This document shows positions 43,306 through 52,305 of a DNA stretch of 64,000 nucleotides, one piece after another. The notes below the pieces were generated by a model. The model ran no database searches, had not been told where the DNA came from, and saw only the letters and a list, made by a program, of their open reading frames with translations. The DNA is from UMGS1649 sp045604405 (GTDB lineage: Bacteria > Bacillota > Clostridia > TANB77 > CAG-465), in the NCBI GenBank assembly GCA_045604405.1, contig JAZUNZ010000047.1, positions 1 to 64,000 on the forward strand, given 5' to 3'. The position numbers were made by a program, and so were the translations under genes. Position 1 is the first letter of the stretch. Each line of letters begins with the position of its first letter.

Positions 43306-44079
43306 TTATTTTTCCTTATTTATTTCTTTATTTATTCTATCTTTCTTTATTTCTTTGTTATTTTGAGAGATATCCCAGCCATCTATATGAGATCTTTTTA
43401 TAGCGCCAAAGATATGTTCTTTTACTCTAGGAATATCTTTTTTTAGATTATGTATTAAATCAGACATATAGTCTCGTTTAGTGAAGCCATCGGCCGGACA
43501 ACACTTATTCATTACAGGGAAATCTTTTTCTTTTGCAACACCTCTAATTAATTTTTCTTCTACATAAATCATAGGTCGTATTGTTTTAACATTGCTTCTA
43601 CTAAGATATGTAACAGGAGCAAAGGTATGTATTCTTCCATTAAGAAGTACTGACATTAAAAATGTTTCCATTACATCGTCCATATGATGCCCTAAAGCGA
43701 TTTTATTACATCCATGTTCAACTGCTAGACTATTAAGCATTCCTCTACGCATGTTTGCACATAGTGAACAAGGATTTTCTTCTTTACGTATTTTAAATAC
43801 AACATCAGATATGTTAGAGTTATATACTAAATATTCAATACCTAGTTCATTACATAATTTTTCAAGCTCTGTAGTGTCAAAAGATTCGCTACCGGGATGA
43901 ATAGTTATTGCCATTATTTCAAAATGGTTTCTATAGAATTTTTGTAAGTAATGTAGAGCATATAAAAGAGTGATACTATCCTTACCACCAGAAAGACCAA
44001 CGGCGATTTTATCTCCGTCTTCAATCATATTAAAATCTTCAATGGCTCTTTTTGTTTTACCAATTATTTTTTGTAACAT
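43306..44079 (-). CDS. TtcA-like tRNA 2-thiolation ATPase
   Basis: This N-type ATP-pyrophosphatase has the PP-loop SGGKDS (about residue 31), a CxxC pair in NPCSLCANMRRG, and a GHHMDDVMETFLM motif. TtcA forms 2-thiocytidine at tRNA position 32 with a 4Fe-4S cluster; a third Cys is seen at MNKCCPADG. The internal ATG at 44079 fits family N-termini better than the upstream open frame, which starts with a hydrophobic non-homologous stretch. Length 257 aa. Confidence 0.85.
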   Translation of the reverse strand: MLQKIIGKTKRAIEDFNMIEDGDKIAVGLSGGKDSITLLYALHYLQKFYRNHFEIMAITIHPGSESFDTTELEKLCNELGIEYLVYNSNISDVVFKIRKEENPCSLCANMRRGMLNSLAVEHGCNKIALGHHMDDVMETFLMSVLLNGRIHTFAPVTYLSRSNVKTIRPMIYVEEKLIRGVAKEKDFPVMNKCCPADGFTKRDYMSDLIHNLKKDIPRVKEHIFGAIKRSHIDGWDISQNNKEIKKDRINKEINKEK

Positions 44080-44154
44080 AAAAAACACCCAATAAGTATT
44101 ATATGAAAAAAATAAGTGTTTGTCAAATAAAAAGGGTAAAATTGGCCAAAAAGA

Positions 44155-44183
44155 TTGACATAATATTACAAAGGTGTTAAAAT
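44155..44183 (+). promoter_or_regulatory. Sigma-A promoter
   Basis: TTGACA (44155-44160) and TAAAAT (44178-44183) with a 17-base spacer, upstream of the PIN-like gene. Confidence 0.7.
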
Positions 44184-44235
44184 ATATATTGTACACTAAT
44201 TTAAAAAAATTAAACTATAATTAGGAGAATAAAGT

Positions 44236-44958
44236 ATGGAGGCAATAATTAAAATTAGACGGTTTTTTAAAAAAAACTATGGAATTGTTGAACTGTGGGA
44301 AACATCTGCAATATGTACTTGGCCCGAGGTCTTTATAGAAAGGGTTTTGTCCAAAAAGGTACATGTTATAGTAGCTGAAGGAACTATCCACGAATTAAGC
44401 GCAGGACGGCATCATCATGAAGTATGTAGAAAGCTGTACTACTTTATAATGGACGCAAAGAAAACTGGACTTATTATAATAGATGTTCCAAAGACTGAAA
44501 TGATGGCAATGCCAATTGACGACCAGATAGTAATTGGAGCATATGAGCGCTACAGAAAGGGTTATAACATAACTCTTGTCACATGTGATGTTGATCAAGC
44601 AAGCAAAGCAGAGAACAGGGGAGTAAATGTACAACTTCTCAAAGGCAACAAAGAGCAGCAATCTTCAAAAATTTTAAAACCTAAACAAACCACAATTAAA
44701 AAGGAGGAAGACAAGCCTAAAAAAATTGAAGAAGTAGATGGCGAACTTGTAATTCCTTGTATTACCAAGGGAAATGTTATCTACATAAATGTAAGACAGG
44801 GTGTAATTGTTTATGATGCTAAGGGCAAAAGAAAGATTGGTAGAGACAATCTTATTGCCGTGTCAATAATGGACATACTTGTATATAGAGAACAGAAATA
44901 CATGATTCAGTCAACAACTGATACGTACATCAATCTCAAAAGAATTGATAGTACTTAA
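44236..44958 (+). CDS. PIN-domain-like protein, 240 aa
   Basis: Residues about 15-135 follow a PIN nuclease layout: a WETSAI strand in place of the usual DTS start, an EGTIHELS acidic site, a PIDDQIVIGAYERY segment with paired Asp, and LVTCDVDQASKAENRGV. The first catalytic Asp appears replaced by Glu. Residues 150-170 are a lysine-rich linker, and the C-terminal 65 residues form a separate strand-rich domain. Nuclease activity is uncertain, and no antitoxin gene is adjacent. Confidence 0.65.
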   Translation: MEAIIKIRRFFKKNYGIVELWETSAICTWPEVFIERVLSKKVHVIVAEGTIHELSAGRHHHEVCRKLYYFIMDAKKTGLIIIDVPKTEMMAMPIDDQIVIGAYERYRKGYNITLVTCDVDQASKAENRGVNVQLLKGNKEQQSSKILKPKQTTIKKEEDKPKKIEEVDGELVIPCITKGNVIYINVRQGVIVYDAKGKRKIGRDNLIAVSIMDILVYREQKYMIQSTTDTYINLKRIDST

Positions 44959-44960
44959 AA

Positions 44961-44996
44961 AATAATAAGCGGAAAATTTCCGCTTATTATTTTTTG
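44961..44996. terminator. Bidirectional terminator
   Basis: AATAATAAGCGGAAA pairs perfectly with TTTCCGCTTATTATT and is followed by T residues, between convergent genes. Confidence 0.88.
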
Positions 44997-46678
44997 TATA
45001 TCGTTGGTAAATTAGATTTGTTTGAGCTGTTATGAGTTGTAGTTTTTCCAAACACTTTATATTGTTCTGAAAGGTTAAGCATATTAAATCCATAGCCCCT
45101 AGAAGAATATACATAAGAAATAACATGTGGCTTCTCATTTGTAAAACATACAAGATACTTTTGGGTTTCATATTCAAATACAAATATGGCATCTAGAGGA
45201 GTATTTTTTAATTCTTCAAAATTATCCTTAAGTGCGGTGTATAATGCCTCAATATTACCTATATATGTATTTGATGCTGTGGAATTCATTAAATGTTTTA
45301 AATTATCTAAAGGTATGTAATTTAATTTATAATTTAAACTTTTACTAAAACCTTGGTTAAGTCCAGCAACCTCAACAATTCTTATAAACCTTTTATTTGA
45401 GTTTAAAAGTATTATAGCAGTGCCTAAATTACTATCTTCTAAATTTGTTACGTTATAAAAAGAGAAAGAATTAGAGATATCAGCAAAGTCTGTATTTGAA
45501 AGTATTTGCTCTATTATAGCGTATTTTATTTTTTGGATTAAGTTTATTCCTGTTACTTCAGTTTCTGGCATTAACTTAAATAAGATAGTATCACGAATAG
45601 TTTTTGTTATTTTTTTGTTTGGAACTATTAAAATATCATTAAAGCGCTTTAATTTACTAGCATATTTTATAGAAGAAAGAGAAGAGTTACCTTTAATAAT
45701 ATTATCTGCTAGGATATCTTGGAAGGTTATTAAGCTGTCTTTTAATTCAGTCTCAAGATTTTCCAAAACCTCAGAAAGACCATAAGTTACTTCTATTTCA
45801 TCCAAGCTGCTGTTTTCGCTATTATATAAGTTTAATATAACGGAATTAATATTAGCCTCAATTGCTTCTTGATCTTTTATTATGATATCTACGTTATTTT
45901 TTAATATATTCTTTTTATATTCTATATAATTATCATTTAACTTGTTAGATAAGAAAGCTAACTTGTTATATGTGTTATATTTTCTGCTTATATTATCAAA
46001 AAGCTTAAGGAATTTTTCTTTATCTGTGAAATCTTTTTTACTAAATACATTATCTAGATATTTTACAACATTTTTAGAAAATAGCCCGGAGTACAGAAGC
46101 TCGCAATCTAAATCTAAAACAAAACAAAGTTCAGATAATAGTTTGCCCTCTAAGCTGTATAGCTCATTAGCCGATTCGATTTTAAAACCTAAAAAGTCGT
46201 GAGAGTGTGTTTTTAAAGTTGGTGTAAGTTGTAGACTAGTAGGTATTAAATTACAAAGCTTATATACTAAATTTGCCATTATAGCACGATTTATACCAAA
46301 GTTTGTATAAGATAATTTGTAGCTATCTTTACTTAATTTTGTAGTAGAATATCCTATAGTATATACTCCAGGATCAACCTCTGTTGCAGTTAAAGCGTAT
46401 AGCAAACGTAAATACACAGCAGGAATATTTTTTTCATCCTTTATATACAATTCTTTTTTATTAGCATCATAATAACCGCTTTTATAATCATACGTATTAT
46501 TACTTCCGAAACGTATTTCATTAATATTTTCTATAAGCTTATTTATATAATATGAAACCTTAGAACCAGGAATATATTCAAATTCTACAAGCTTACTAAA
46601 AAGTGATTCTACAACGCTTACAAAATAATCACTTGTGTTATATTTTTCTTTAAAGAGTGTCAAATCTGCCTTACTCAT
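44987..46678 (-). CDS. Hypothetical protein, 563 aa
   Basis: The frame is open further upstream, but the ATG at 46678 has GGAGGAT before it. The product is large, soluble and mostly helical, with long Leu/Lys/Asn-rich stretches (about 280-420) predicted to form coiled coil. It has no signal peptide and no motif I recognise. It is divergent from rpoZ across about 235 bases, which hold the rpoZ promoter. Confidence 0.6.
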   Translation of the reverse strand: MSKADLTLFKEKYNTSDYFVSVVESLFSKLVEFEYIPGSKVSYYINKLIENINEIRFGSNNTYDYKSGYYDANKKELYIKDEKNIPAVYLRLLYALTATEVDPGVYTIGYSTTKLSKDSYKLSYTNFGINRAIMANLVYKLCNLIPTSLQLTPTLKTHSHDFLGFKIESANELYSLEGKLLSELCFVLDLDCELLYSGLFSKNVVKYLDNVFSKKDFTDKEKFLKLFDNISRKYNTYNKLAFLSNKLNDNYIEYKKNILKNNVDIIIKDQEAIEANINSVILNLYNSENSSLDEIEVTYGLSEVLENLETELKDSLITFQDILADNIIKGNSSLSSIKYASKLKRFNDILIVPNKKITKTIRDTILFKLMPETEVTGINLIQKIKYAIIEQILSNTDFADISNSFSFYNVTNLEDSNLGTAIILLNSNKRFIRIVEVAGLNQGFSKSLNYKLNYIPLDNLKHLMNSTASNTYIGNIEALYTALKDNFEELKNTPLDAIFVFEYETQKYLVCFTNEKPHVISYVYSSRGYGFNMLNLSEQYKVFGKTTTHNSSNKSNLPTIYKK

Positions 46679-46855
46679 TTTTATCCTCCGTAAATCCGAA
46701 ATTTCTTTAATTAATTGTATATCAAAAAAAATAAAAATACAAGTATAAGAATATATTTTATTTATAAAAGAATGTGCCTCAAAAAGGGATAGCATTGAGT
46801 TGTTATCAGTGTAGGCTGTATAGTTTTTCTTTTTCTTACACACAATAAAATATAC

Positions 46856-46884
46856 TTGCAAATAATATGTCCTTGTGATAAAAT
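46856..46884 (+). promoter_or_regulatory. rpoZ promoter
   Basis: TTGCAA (46856-46861) and TAAAAT (46879-46884) with a 17-base spacer. Confidence 0.7.
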
Positions 46885-46912
46885 TATATAGTATTAACTA
46901 GGAGGAAAGATT

Positions 46913-47158
46913 ATGTTAGCAAAACCAAGTGTAAATGAAGTTATGCCAAAAGTAGGAACAAGATATGAACTAGCTATTGCAGTAGCTAAAAGAGCTAGAC
47001 AAATTGCTGAAAGAAGAATAGAAGAAGGAGACCCAGATATTACTGATACAGTGGATATTGCAACAAGAGAAATTGCAGAAGATAAAATTAAAGTGGAAAA
47101 GCAAGACGCTGAAGTTGTAAATCAAGATATTATAGTTGAGGATGAAGATATAGTTTAA
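46913..47158 (+). CDS. rpoZ: RNA polymerase omega subunit
   Basis: This assists folding of the beta-prime subunit. The 81-aa product has the family core: a PKVGTRYELAIAVAKRARQI helix and DTVDIATREIAEDKI. AGGAGG precedes the ATG. It leads the cluster that continues to priA, def and fmt, an arrangement common in Firmicutes, where gmk usually follows rpoZ; here a damaged cytidylate-kinase-like gene does. Confidence 0.9.
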   Translation: MLAKPSVNEVMPKVGTRYELAIAVAKRARQIAERRIEEGDPDITDTVDIATREIAEDKIKVEKQDAEVVNQDIIVEDEDIV

Positions 47159-47171
47159 TTAGGAGTAAATC

Positions 47172-47748
47172 ATGAAAAAACGAATGATTTGTATATCTGG
47201 AAACATTGCGGTTCGGAAAAACAGAAGTAGCATCAAAGCTTGCAAGTAAATTGGAATATAGATTATACAAAGCAAGTGAATCTTTTAGAGAACTTGCAAG
47301 AGACAATAATATGGATTTAGTACAGTTCAATGAATATGTCAAATATAATCCAGATATAGATAAAAATATAGAAGCAAAGACAAAAGAAGTCATAGATAGT
47401 AGTAGTGAGATAGTAATAGATGCAAGACTTGGCTTTTATTTGTCTCAGAATGCATTTAGAGTCTATATGATAGCAGATGAGAATGTTGCATCTAAAAGGC
47501 TATTTGAAGCTTCTAAAAATAGAGGTAAGGAAGAAGAATATTCAAGTGTTGAGCAAGCAAAAGAGGCCATAAAAATAAGAGAGACCTCAGAGCAAGAAAG
47601 ATACTTGAAACTTTACGGTGTAGACATTCATAATCTAGACAATTATGATTATGTTATAGATACAACCAGTATGACTTCTGACGAAGTGACCTCAAAAATA
47701 ATAAGAGCATATGAAGTATGGTATGCGGCAGATTTTGATGAGGGTTAA
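47172..47748 (+). pseudogene. Cytidylate kinase-like NMP kinase with a frameshift in Walker A
   Basis: An ATG at 47172 with AGGAG upstream encodes KKRMICISGNI, then loses frame. The +1 frame continues GKTEVASKLASKLEYRLYKASESFRELA to the end, giving a small NMP kinase of the archaeal-like cytidylate kinase group. Between GNI and GKT there are seven bases (about 47208-47214) where six are needed to read GNIGSGKT, so one extra base breaks the P-loop. Either a genuine mutation or an assembly error. The later frame alone, from a TTG at 47206, would lack the P-loop start. Confidence 0.75.
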
Positions 47749-47782
47749 TTTTAGCCCTCATTTATAATAAGGAGGTGAATAT

Positions 47783-50020
47783 ATGATTGCAAAAGTATTA
47801 ATAGATAATGCTACTAAAAAGCTAAACAAGGTTTATGATTATCTAGTAAATGACAAAGATGAAGAAAATGTGCAAATTGGAAAAAGAGTCCTAGTAAATT
47901 TTGGAAATGGAAAAGGTAGAAGCGTTGAAGGAATAATTGTAAAGTTAGTAGACGATTATAACAAAGATATAGAAAAGTTAAAAAGTATAACTCAAATATT
48001 GGACAGTGAGAGCTATTTAGATGAAAATAAGCTTAAGCTTGCTAAATGGATATCAAAAATGTACTTTTGTAATGTATATACAGCGTTAAAACTTATGCTG
48101 CCTCAGTCATCGGACAAATTAAAAGAAAAGAAAATAAATGGAAAACAGATGACAGTAGTAAAGCTTGCGGTAGAAAGCAAAATTATAGAACAAGATATTG
48201 AGAATAAAAAAATTACTAGCGCAAAACACATAAAATTACTACGAGAGTTAATTAATATAGGTAAAATTCCACTTGAAGATATAATAAATTCACTTGGAAT
48301 CTCTCGAGCTATAGTAAAAACGGTTGAAGAAAAAGGCTATATAACTTGTTTTAAGGAGGATGTAGATGTGATAGATTTTTCATCTATTCCTAAAACTAAA
48401 AAGCTTATACCAACTGCGGAACAGAAAAAAGTAATAGATAGTCTAATAGATAAAATAAATATAGGAAAATTTAATGTATCCCTCCTTTTAGGTGTTACAG
48501 GAAGCGGGAAAACTGAGGTATATCTTCAGGCTATAGAAGAATGTTTAAGGCTTAATAAAACGGCTATAGTACTTGTACCAGAAATATCTTTAACTACCCA
48601 AACTAAACGTAGATTTATATCTCGCTTTGGGGATGTAGTATCTGTGCTACATAGTAAGATGACGCTTACAGAAAAACAAACAGAATTTAAGAGAATAGTA
48701 AAAGGACAAGCCAGAATTGTAATAGGACCCCGTTCTGCGTTATTTGTACCACTTAAAAATATAGGCTTAATTGTTATGGATGAAGAACATGATCCAAGCT
48801 ATGTGTCGCAATCTACACCAAGATATAATACAAAAGAGGTGGCAACTCGTATTGCATATATGGAAAATGCCGTGTTATTATTAGGTTCGGCTACGCCTGA
48901 GATATCCACTATGTATAAGTCCAAAACAGGTAAGATAGATTATTACGAAATGCTACAAAGACCTGAAAATATAACTATGCCTAAGATGGAAATTGTAGAT
49001 ATGAAATTGGAAGCAGTAAACAACAAATCTAGGGTTTTATCTAATAGGCTTAAAGAGGAAATTGAGAAAAATATTTCAAATAATGAGCAAACGTTTATAT
49101 ATTTAAATAGAAGAGGATTTTCTTCATACATAACGTGTAAAGATTGCGGAAAGGCTATAAGGTGCCCAAATTGTGATGTGAACTTAACTTATCATAGACA
49201 AAATGGTCTTTTGCTATGCCATTATTGCTCATACTGTGAGACTTTAAAGGATACGTGCATGTATTGTGGCAGTCAAAATATTGAACTTAGCGGCATAGGA
49301 ACCGAAAAAGTTGAAAAAGAGTTGTTAGAAACTTTTCCTGGAATAAAGACAGCTAGGATGGATATGGATACTACTGTAAAAAGAGGTTCACATGAAGACA
49401 TATTAGACAAATTTAAACAGGATAATATAGACGTATTAGTTGGAACCCAAATGATAAGTAAAGGGCATGATATAGAAAATGTAACACTTGTTGGGATAAT
49501 TAATGCAGATTATAACTTGGGTAATGATTATAATGCATCAGAAAGAACGTTTTCAAATTTGTTACAAGTTGCTGGACGTGCTGGCAGAGGCTCTAAACCA
49601 GGTAGGGTAATAATGCAAGCTTATGACACTGAAAATTATGTGTTAGAAGCTGTGTATAATAATTCATATAAATATTTTTATGAAAAGGAAATTAATTTTA
49701 GAAAAATGGCAAATTACCCTCCTTATATAGACATAATAGATATAGAGCTTAACGGCAGGTATAAAGAGTCAGTTATAAATGATAGCAAAAAATTGCATAG
49801 TATATTTGAAAAAAATAATGATGGAAGTATACAAATATATTCTCCAAAGGTGCCATATATAAGCAGAATAAATGGCAAGTATAGGGTTCAAATAATCCTT
49901 AAAGCCAATATAGATACAAAAGTTTTAGATAATATATATGAAAATCTTGAAAAATATGATAAAATAAAGAATAGGAATGTAAATATTTCAGTAATTAAGA
50001 ATCCAGTAAAAATGGGTTAG
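47783..50020 (+). CDS. priA: Primosomal protein N' (PriA helicase)
   Basis: This 3'-5' helicase restarts stalled replication forks. It has an N-terminal DNA-binding domain, Walker A GVTGSGKTEVYLQ, DEEHD box, RRGF, and a zinc region with four Cys pairs (CKDCGK, CPNCD, CHYCSYC, CMYCG). The C-terminal helicase motif QVAGRAGRG follows. Length 745 aa is normal. AAGGAGGTG precedes the ATG. Confidence 0.97.
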   Translation: MIAKVLIDNATKKLNKVYDYLVNDKDEENVQIGKRVLVNFGNGKGRSVEGIIVKLVDDYNKDIEKLKSITQILDSESYLDENKLKLAKWISKMYFCNVYTALKLMLPQSSDKLKEKKINGKQMTVVKLAVESKIIEQDIENKKITSAKHIKLLRELINIGKIPLEDIINSLGISRAIVKTVEEKGYITCFKEDVDVIDFSSIPKTKKLIPTAEQKKVIDSLIDKINIGKFNVSLLLGVTGSGKTEVYLQAIEECLRLNKTAIVLVPEISLTTQTKRRFISRFGDVVSVLHSKMTLTEKQTEFKRIVKGQARIVIGPRSALFVPLKNIGLIVMDEEHDPSYVSQSTPRYNTKEVATRIAYMENAVLLLGSATPEISTMYKSKTGKIDYYEMLQRPENITMPKMEIVDMKLEAVNNKSRVLSNRLKEEIEKNISNNEQTFIYLNRRGFSSYITCKDCGKAIRCPNCDVNLTYHRQNGLLLCHYCSYCETLKDTCMYCGSQNIELSGIGTEKVEKELLETFPGIKTARMDMDTTVKRGSHEDILDKFKQDNIDVLVGTQMISKGHDIENVTLVGIINADYNLGNDYNASERTFSNLLQVAGRAGRGSKPGRVIMQAYDTENYVLEAVYNNSYKYFYEKEINFRKMANYPPYIDIIDIELNGRYKESVINDSKKLHSIFEKNNDGSIQIYSPKVPYISRINGKYRVQIILKANIDTKVLDNIYENLEKYDKIKNRNVNISVIKNPVKMG

Positions 50021-50030
50021 AGGAGTAAAT

Positions 50031-50570
50031 ATGGCAATAAGAAATGTAAGATATGATAAAGATGAAGTTTTAAGAAAACGTTCAAGAGAAGTTGAAACTA
50101 TAGATAATAAAATTCGTGAGCTTGCAATAGACATGCTAGATACAATGTACAAATTTGATGGAGTAGGACTAGCTGCACCTCAAGTTGGTATTCTTAAAAG
50201 AATAATAACAATAGATATTGGTGAGGGACCAAAAGTATTAATAAATCCTGTTATAAAAAAGGCAAGTGGTAAACAAACTGGAGAGGAAGGTTGCTTGAGT
50301 TTTCCAAATGTATTTGGAAATGTAGATAGACCGGAAACTCTTATTGTAGAAGCTTTTGATCTTGATGGAAAGAGGATAAGAATAAAAGCTAAGGATTTGG
50401 AAGCGGTTGTATTAAGTCATGAAATAGATCACCTAGACGGTATACTTTTTATAGATAAAGCATATGATATGTATACTTTAACAGAGGAAGAAATTATGGC
50501 TAGCAAACAAGAAATAGAAAAACAAGAACAACAAGCTAAAAATAAAAAGAATAAAAAAAGTAAGAGGTAA
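50031..50570 (+). CDS. def: Peptide deformylase
   Basis: This metal hydrolase removes the formyl group from nascent proteins. Motif 1 is GVGLAAPQVG, motif 2 EEGCLSFP and motif 3 HEIDHLDG. It has 179 aa with a lysine-rich tail. It lies ten bases after priA and three before fmt, forming the standard priA-def-fmt run. Confidence 0.97.
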   Translation: MAIRNVRYDKDEVLRKRSREVETIDNKIRELAIDMLDTMYKFDGVGLAAPQVGILKRIITIDIGEGPKVLINPVIKKASGKQTGEEGCLSFPNVFGNVDRPETLIVEAFDLDGKRIRIKAKDLEAVVLSHEIDHLDGILFIDKAYDMYTLTEEEIMASKQEIEKQEQQAKNKKNKKSKR

Positions 50571-50572
50571 AT

Positions 50573-51538
50573 ATGAAAAAACAAGATTTAAGAATTGTTT
50601 TTATGGGTACTCCGGATTTTGCAAAGACACATTTAGAAGCATTGGTTAAAAATGACTTTAATGTTGTAGGAGTATTTTGTAGAGAGGATAAACCGAAAGG
50701 TAGGGGTATGAAGCTTACTCCTCCTCCAGTAAAGGAATATGCTATAGAAAATAACATACCAGTATACCAGCCGGGAAAAGTAAAAAACAATCCGGCGGTA
50801 ATGGAAAAATTAAAAGAGTGGAATCCAAACATAATTATAGTTGTAGCATATGGCAGAATATTGCCTATAGAAATTTTGGAATTCCCAGAGTATGGTTGTA
50901 TCAATGTTCATGGCTCGATACTTCCAAAATATAGAGGAGCAGCACCAATTCAATGGGCGGTGATAAATGGAGATAGAGAAACTGGTGTTACTACAATGTA
51001 TATGGATGAAGGCATGGATACAGGAGATATGATAACAATATCAAGGGTTGCAATAGAACCTAAAGACACATATGAGACGGTTCATGACAAATTAATGGCA
51101 GTTGGTGCAAAAACATTAGTTGCAGATTTAGAAAGACTTATTCAAAACGGTGGAAAGTTAGATAGAGCAAAACAGCCAGATGACTTTACGATAGCACCTA
51201 TGCTTTCTAAAGACAACTCAAGAATAGACTTTAATGATACTGCAGATTCAATTTGCAACATAATACGTGGCACGAATCCATTTCCTGGAGCATGGTGTAA
51301 ATTGGACGAAGAAAGAACATATAAAGTATATGAAGCAGAACGAGTAGACTATGAGTCAAAATATGAAGCTGAGCTTGGTGAAATAGTAGAGCTTAATGAT
51401 AAAAAGAATTTGTTTGTAGTTAGATGCAAAGATGGATATGTAAATTTCTTAAAAATTAAAGCACCAGGAACAAGACTTATGACAGCAGCAGAATATATCC
51501 GTGGTGGCAAGGTTAAAGAAAAGGAAAGATTTAATTAA
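50573..51538 (+). CDS. fmt: Methionyl-tRNA formyltransferase
   Basis: This formylates initiator Met-tRNA with 10-formyl-THF. The N-terminal domain has VFMGTPDFA, the INVHGSILPKYRGAAPIQWAV motif and TTMYMDEGMDTGDM. The C-terminal OB-fold domain spans about 205-321. Its stop is followed by a terminator. The usual rsmB does not follow in this window; rlmN comes 770 bases later. Confidence 0.97.
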   Translation: MKKQDLRIVFMGTPDFAKTHLEALVKNDFNVVGVFCREDKPKGRGMKLTPPPVKEYAIENNIPVYQPGKVKNNPAVMEKLKEWNPNIIIVVAYGRILPIEILEFPEYGCINVHGSILPKYRGAAPIQWAVINGDRETGVTTMYMDEGMDTGDMITISRVAIEPKDTYETVHDKLMAVGAKTLVADLERLIQNGGKLDRAKQPDDFTIAPMLSKDNSRIDFNDTADSICNIIRGTNPFPGAWCKLDEERTYKVYEAERVDYESKYEAELGEIVELNDKKNLFVVRCKDGYVNFLKIKAPGTRLMTAAEYIRGGKVKEKERFN

Positions 51539-51540
51539 TA

Positions 51541-51578
51541 AAAAACTACTTAGTGTTATTTAACATTAAGTAGTTTTT
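51541..51578. terminator. Bidirectional terminator
   Basis: AAAAACTACTTA pairs with TAAGTAGTTTTT with an inner TGTT/AACA pair, between convergent genes. Confidence 0.88.
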
Positions 51579-51598
51579 GCTTTAGTTATATGAAACAA

Positions 51599-52090
51599 TT
51601 AAAAATTGTTCATAAGGTCATAAAGCTTATTGATTTTGTGTTCTTGTTCTAATTTGTTTCGCATATCATACATGGTGGCGAAGTCATAAGTTGGATTAGC
51701 ATAGGATTTTACTTGCTCTATGGAAAGTCCGTATAGAAAACCGAATATTATTTCTTGCATTTGAGACTTGCTAAACTCTGCAGATAAGAATACACAAACT
51801 TGTTCCTTGGACAGTCCTTTTTTGTAAGCTTCTCGGATACATTTCATTTGACTTTGCGAAAATGCAGATTTAGCATAGTCTTCTATCTGAGACGTGGTCA
51901 AGCTGTGTTCGAGACCTAAACGAACTTCGCAGAGTTTACTAGATGAAAGCTCTTTGAGTTGTTCTTGATGGCTGCGTACAAAGTCTCTAGCATGTTCAGA
52001 TTCTTGCAACAACTTGTACCAGCGATCATAATCGTCTAATACTATGAGGCGAATTAAATCGCAAGATACCATCGTAGGGGAAGTATTCAT
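51599..52090 (-). CDS. Helical-repeat protein, 163 aa
   Basis: From about residue 45 the protein consists of roughly 33-residue helical repeats with a shared pattern of S-Q-M at a helix start and GLS-x-EQV at the next (SQSQMKCIREAYKKGLSKEQV, read in parts, then FSKSQMQEIIFGFLYGLSIEQV). Such repeats occur in many gut Clostridia and phage proteins of unknown role. The AAGGAGT ribosome site resembles that of the zinc-ribbon gene at 16515. It is a stand-alone gene between fmt and rlmN. Confidence 0.65.
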   Translation of the reverse strand: MNTSPTMVSCDLIRLIVLDDYDRWYKLLQESEHARDFVRSHQEQLKELSSSKLCEVRLGLEHSLTTSQIEDYAKSAFSQSQMKCIREAYKKGLSKEQVCVFLSAEFSKSQMQEIIFGFLYGLSIEQVKSYANPTYDFATMYDMRNKLEQEHKINKLYDLMNNF

Positions 52091-52305
52091 ATTTTTACTC
52101 CTTAAAAAATTATTTTATCAGTTAGTTATCTTGTCCATGGTATTTTATCACAAATTATGTAAAATGTAAAGTGGATAGAGAACTGAAAAACAAGTACATG
52201 GAGCTTAGAGTTAAACTAAAGTTACTTTACTAAAGTTTTTGCAATCTTCTTGATTATTCCACATTTACATTATATAATATATACATAATTTGAAAGGAAT
52301 AAGAA

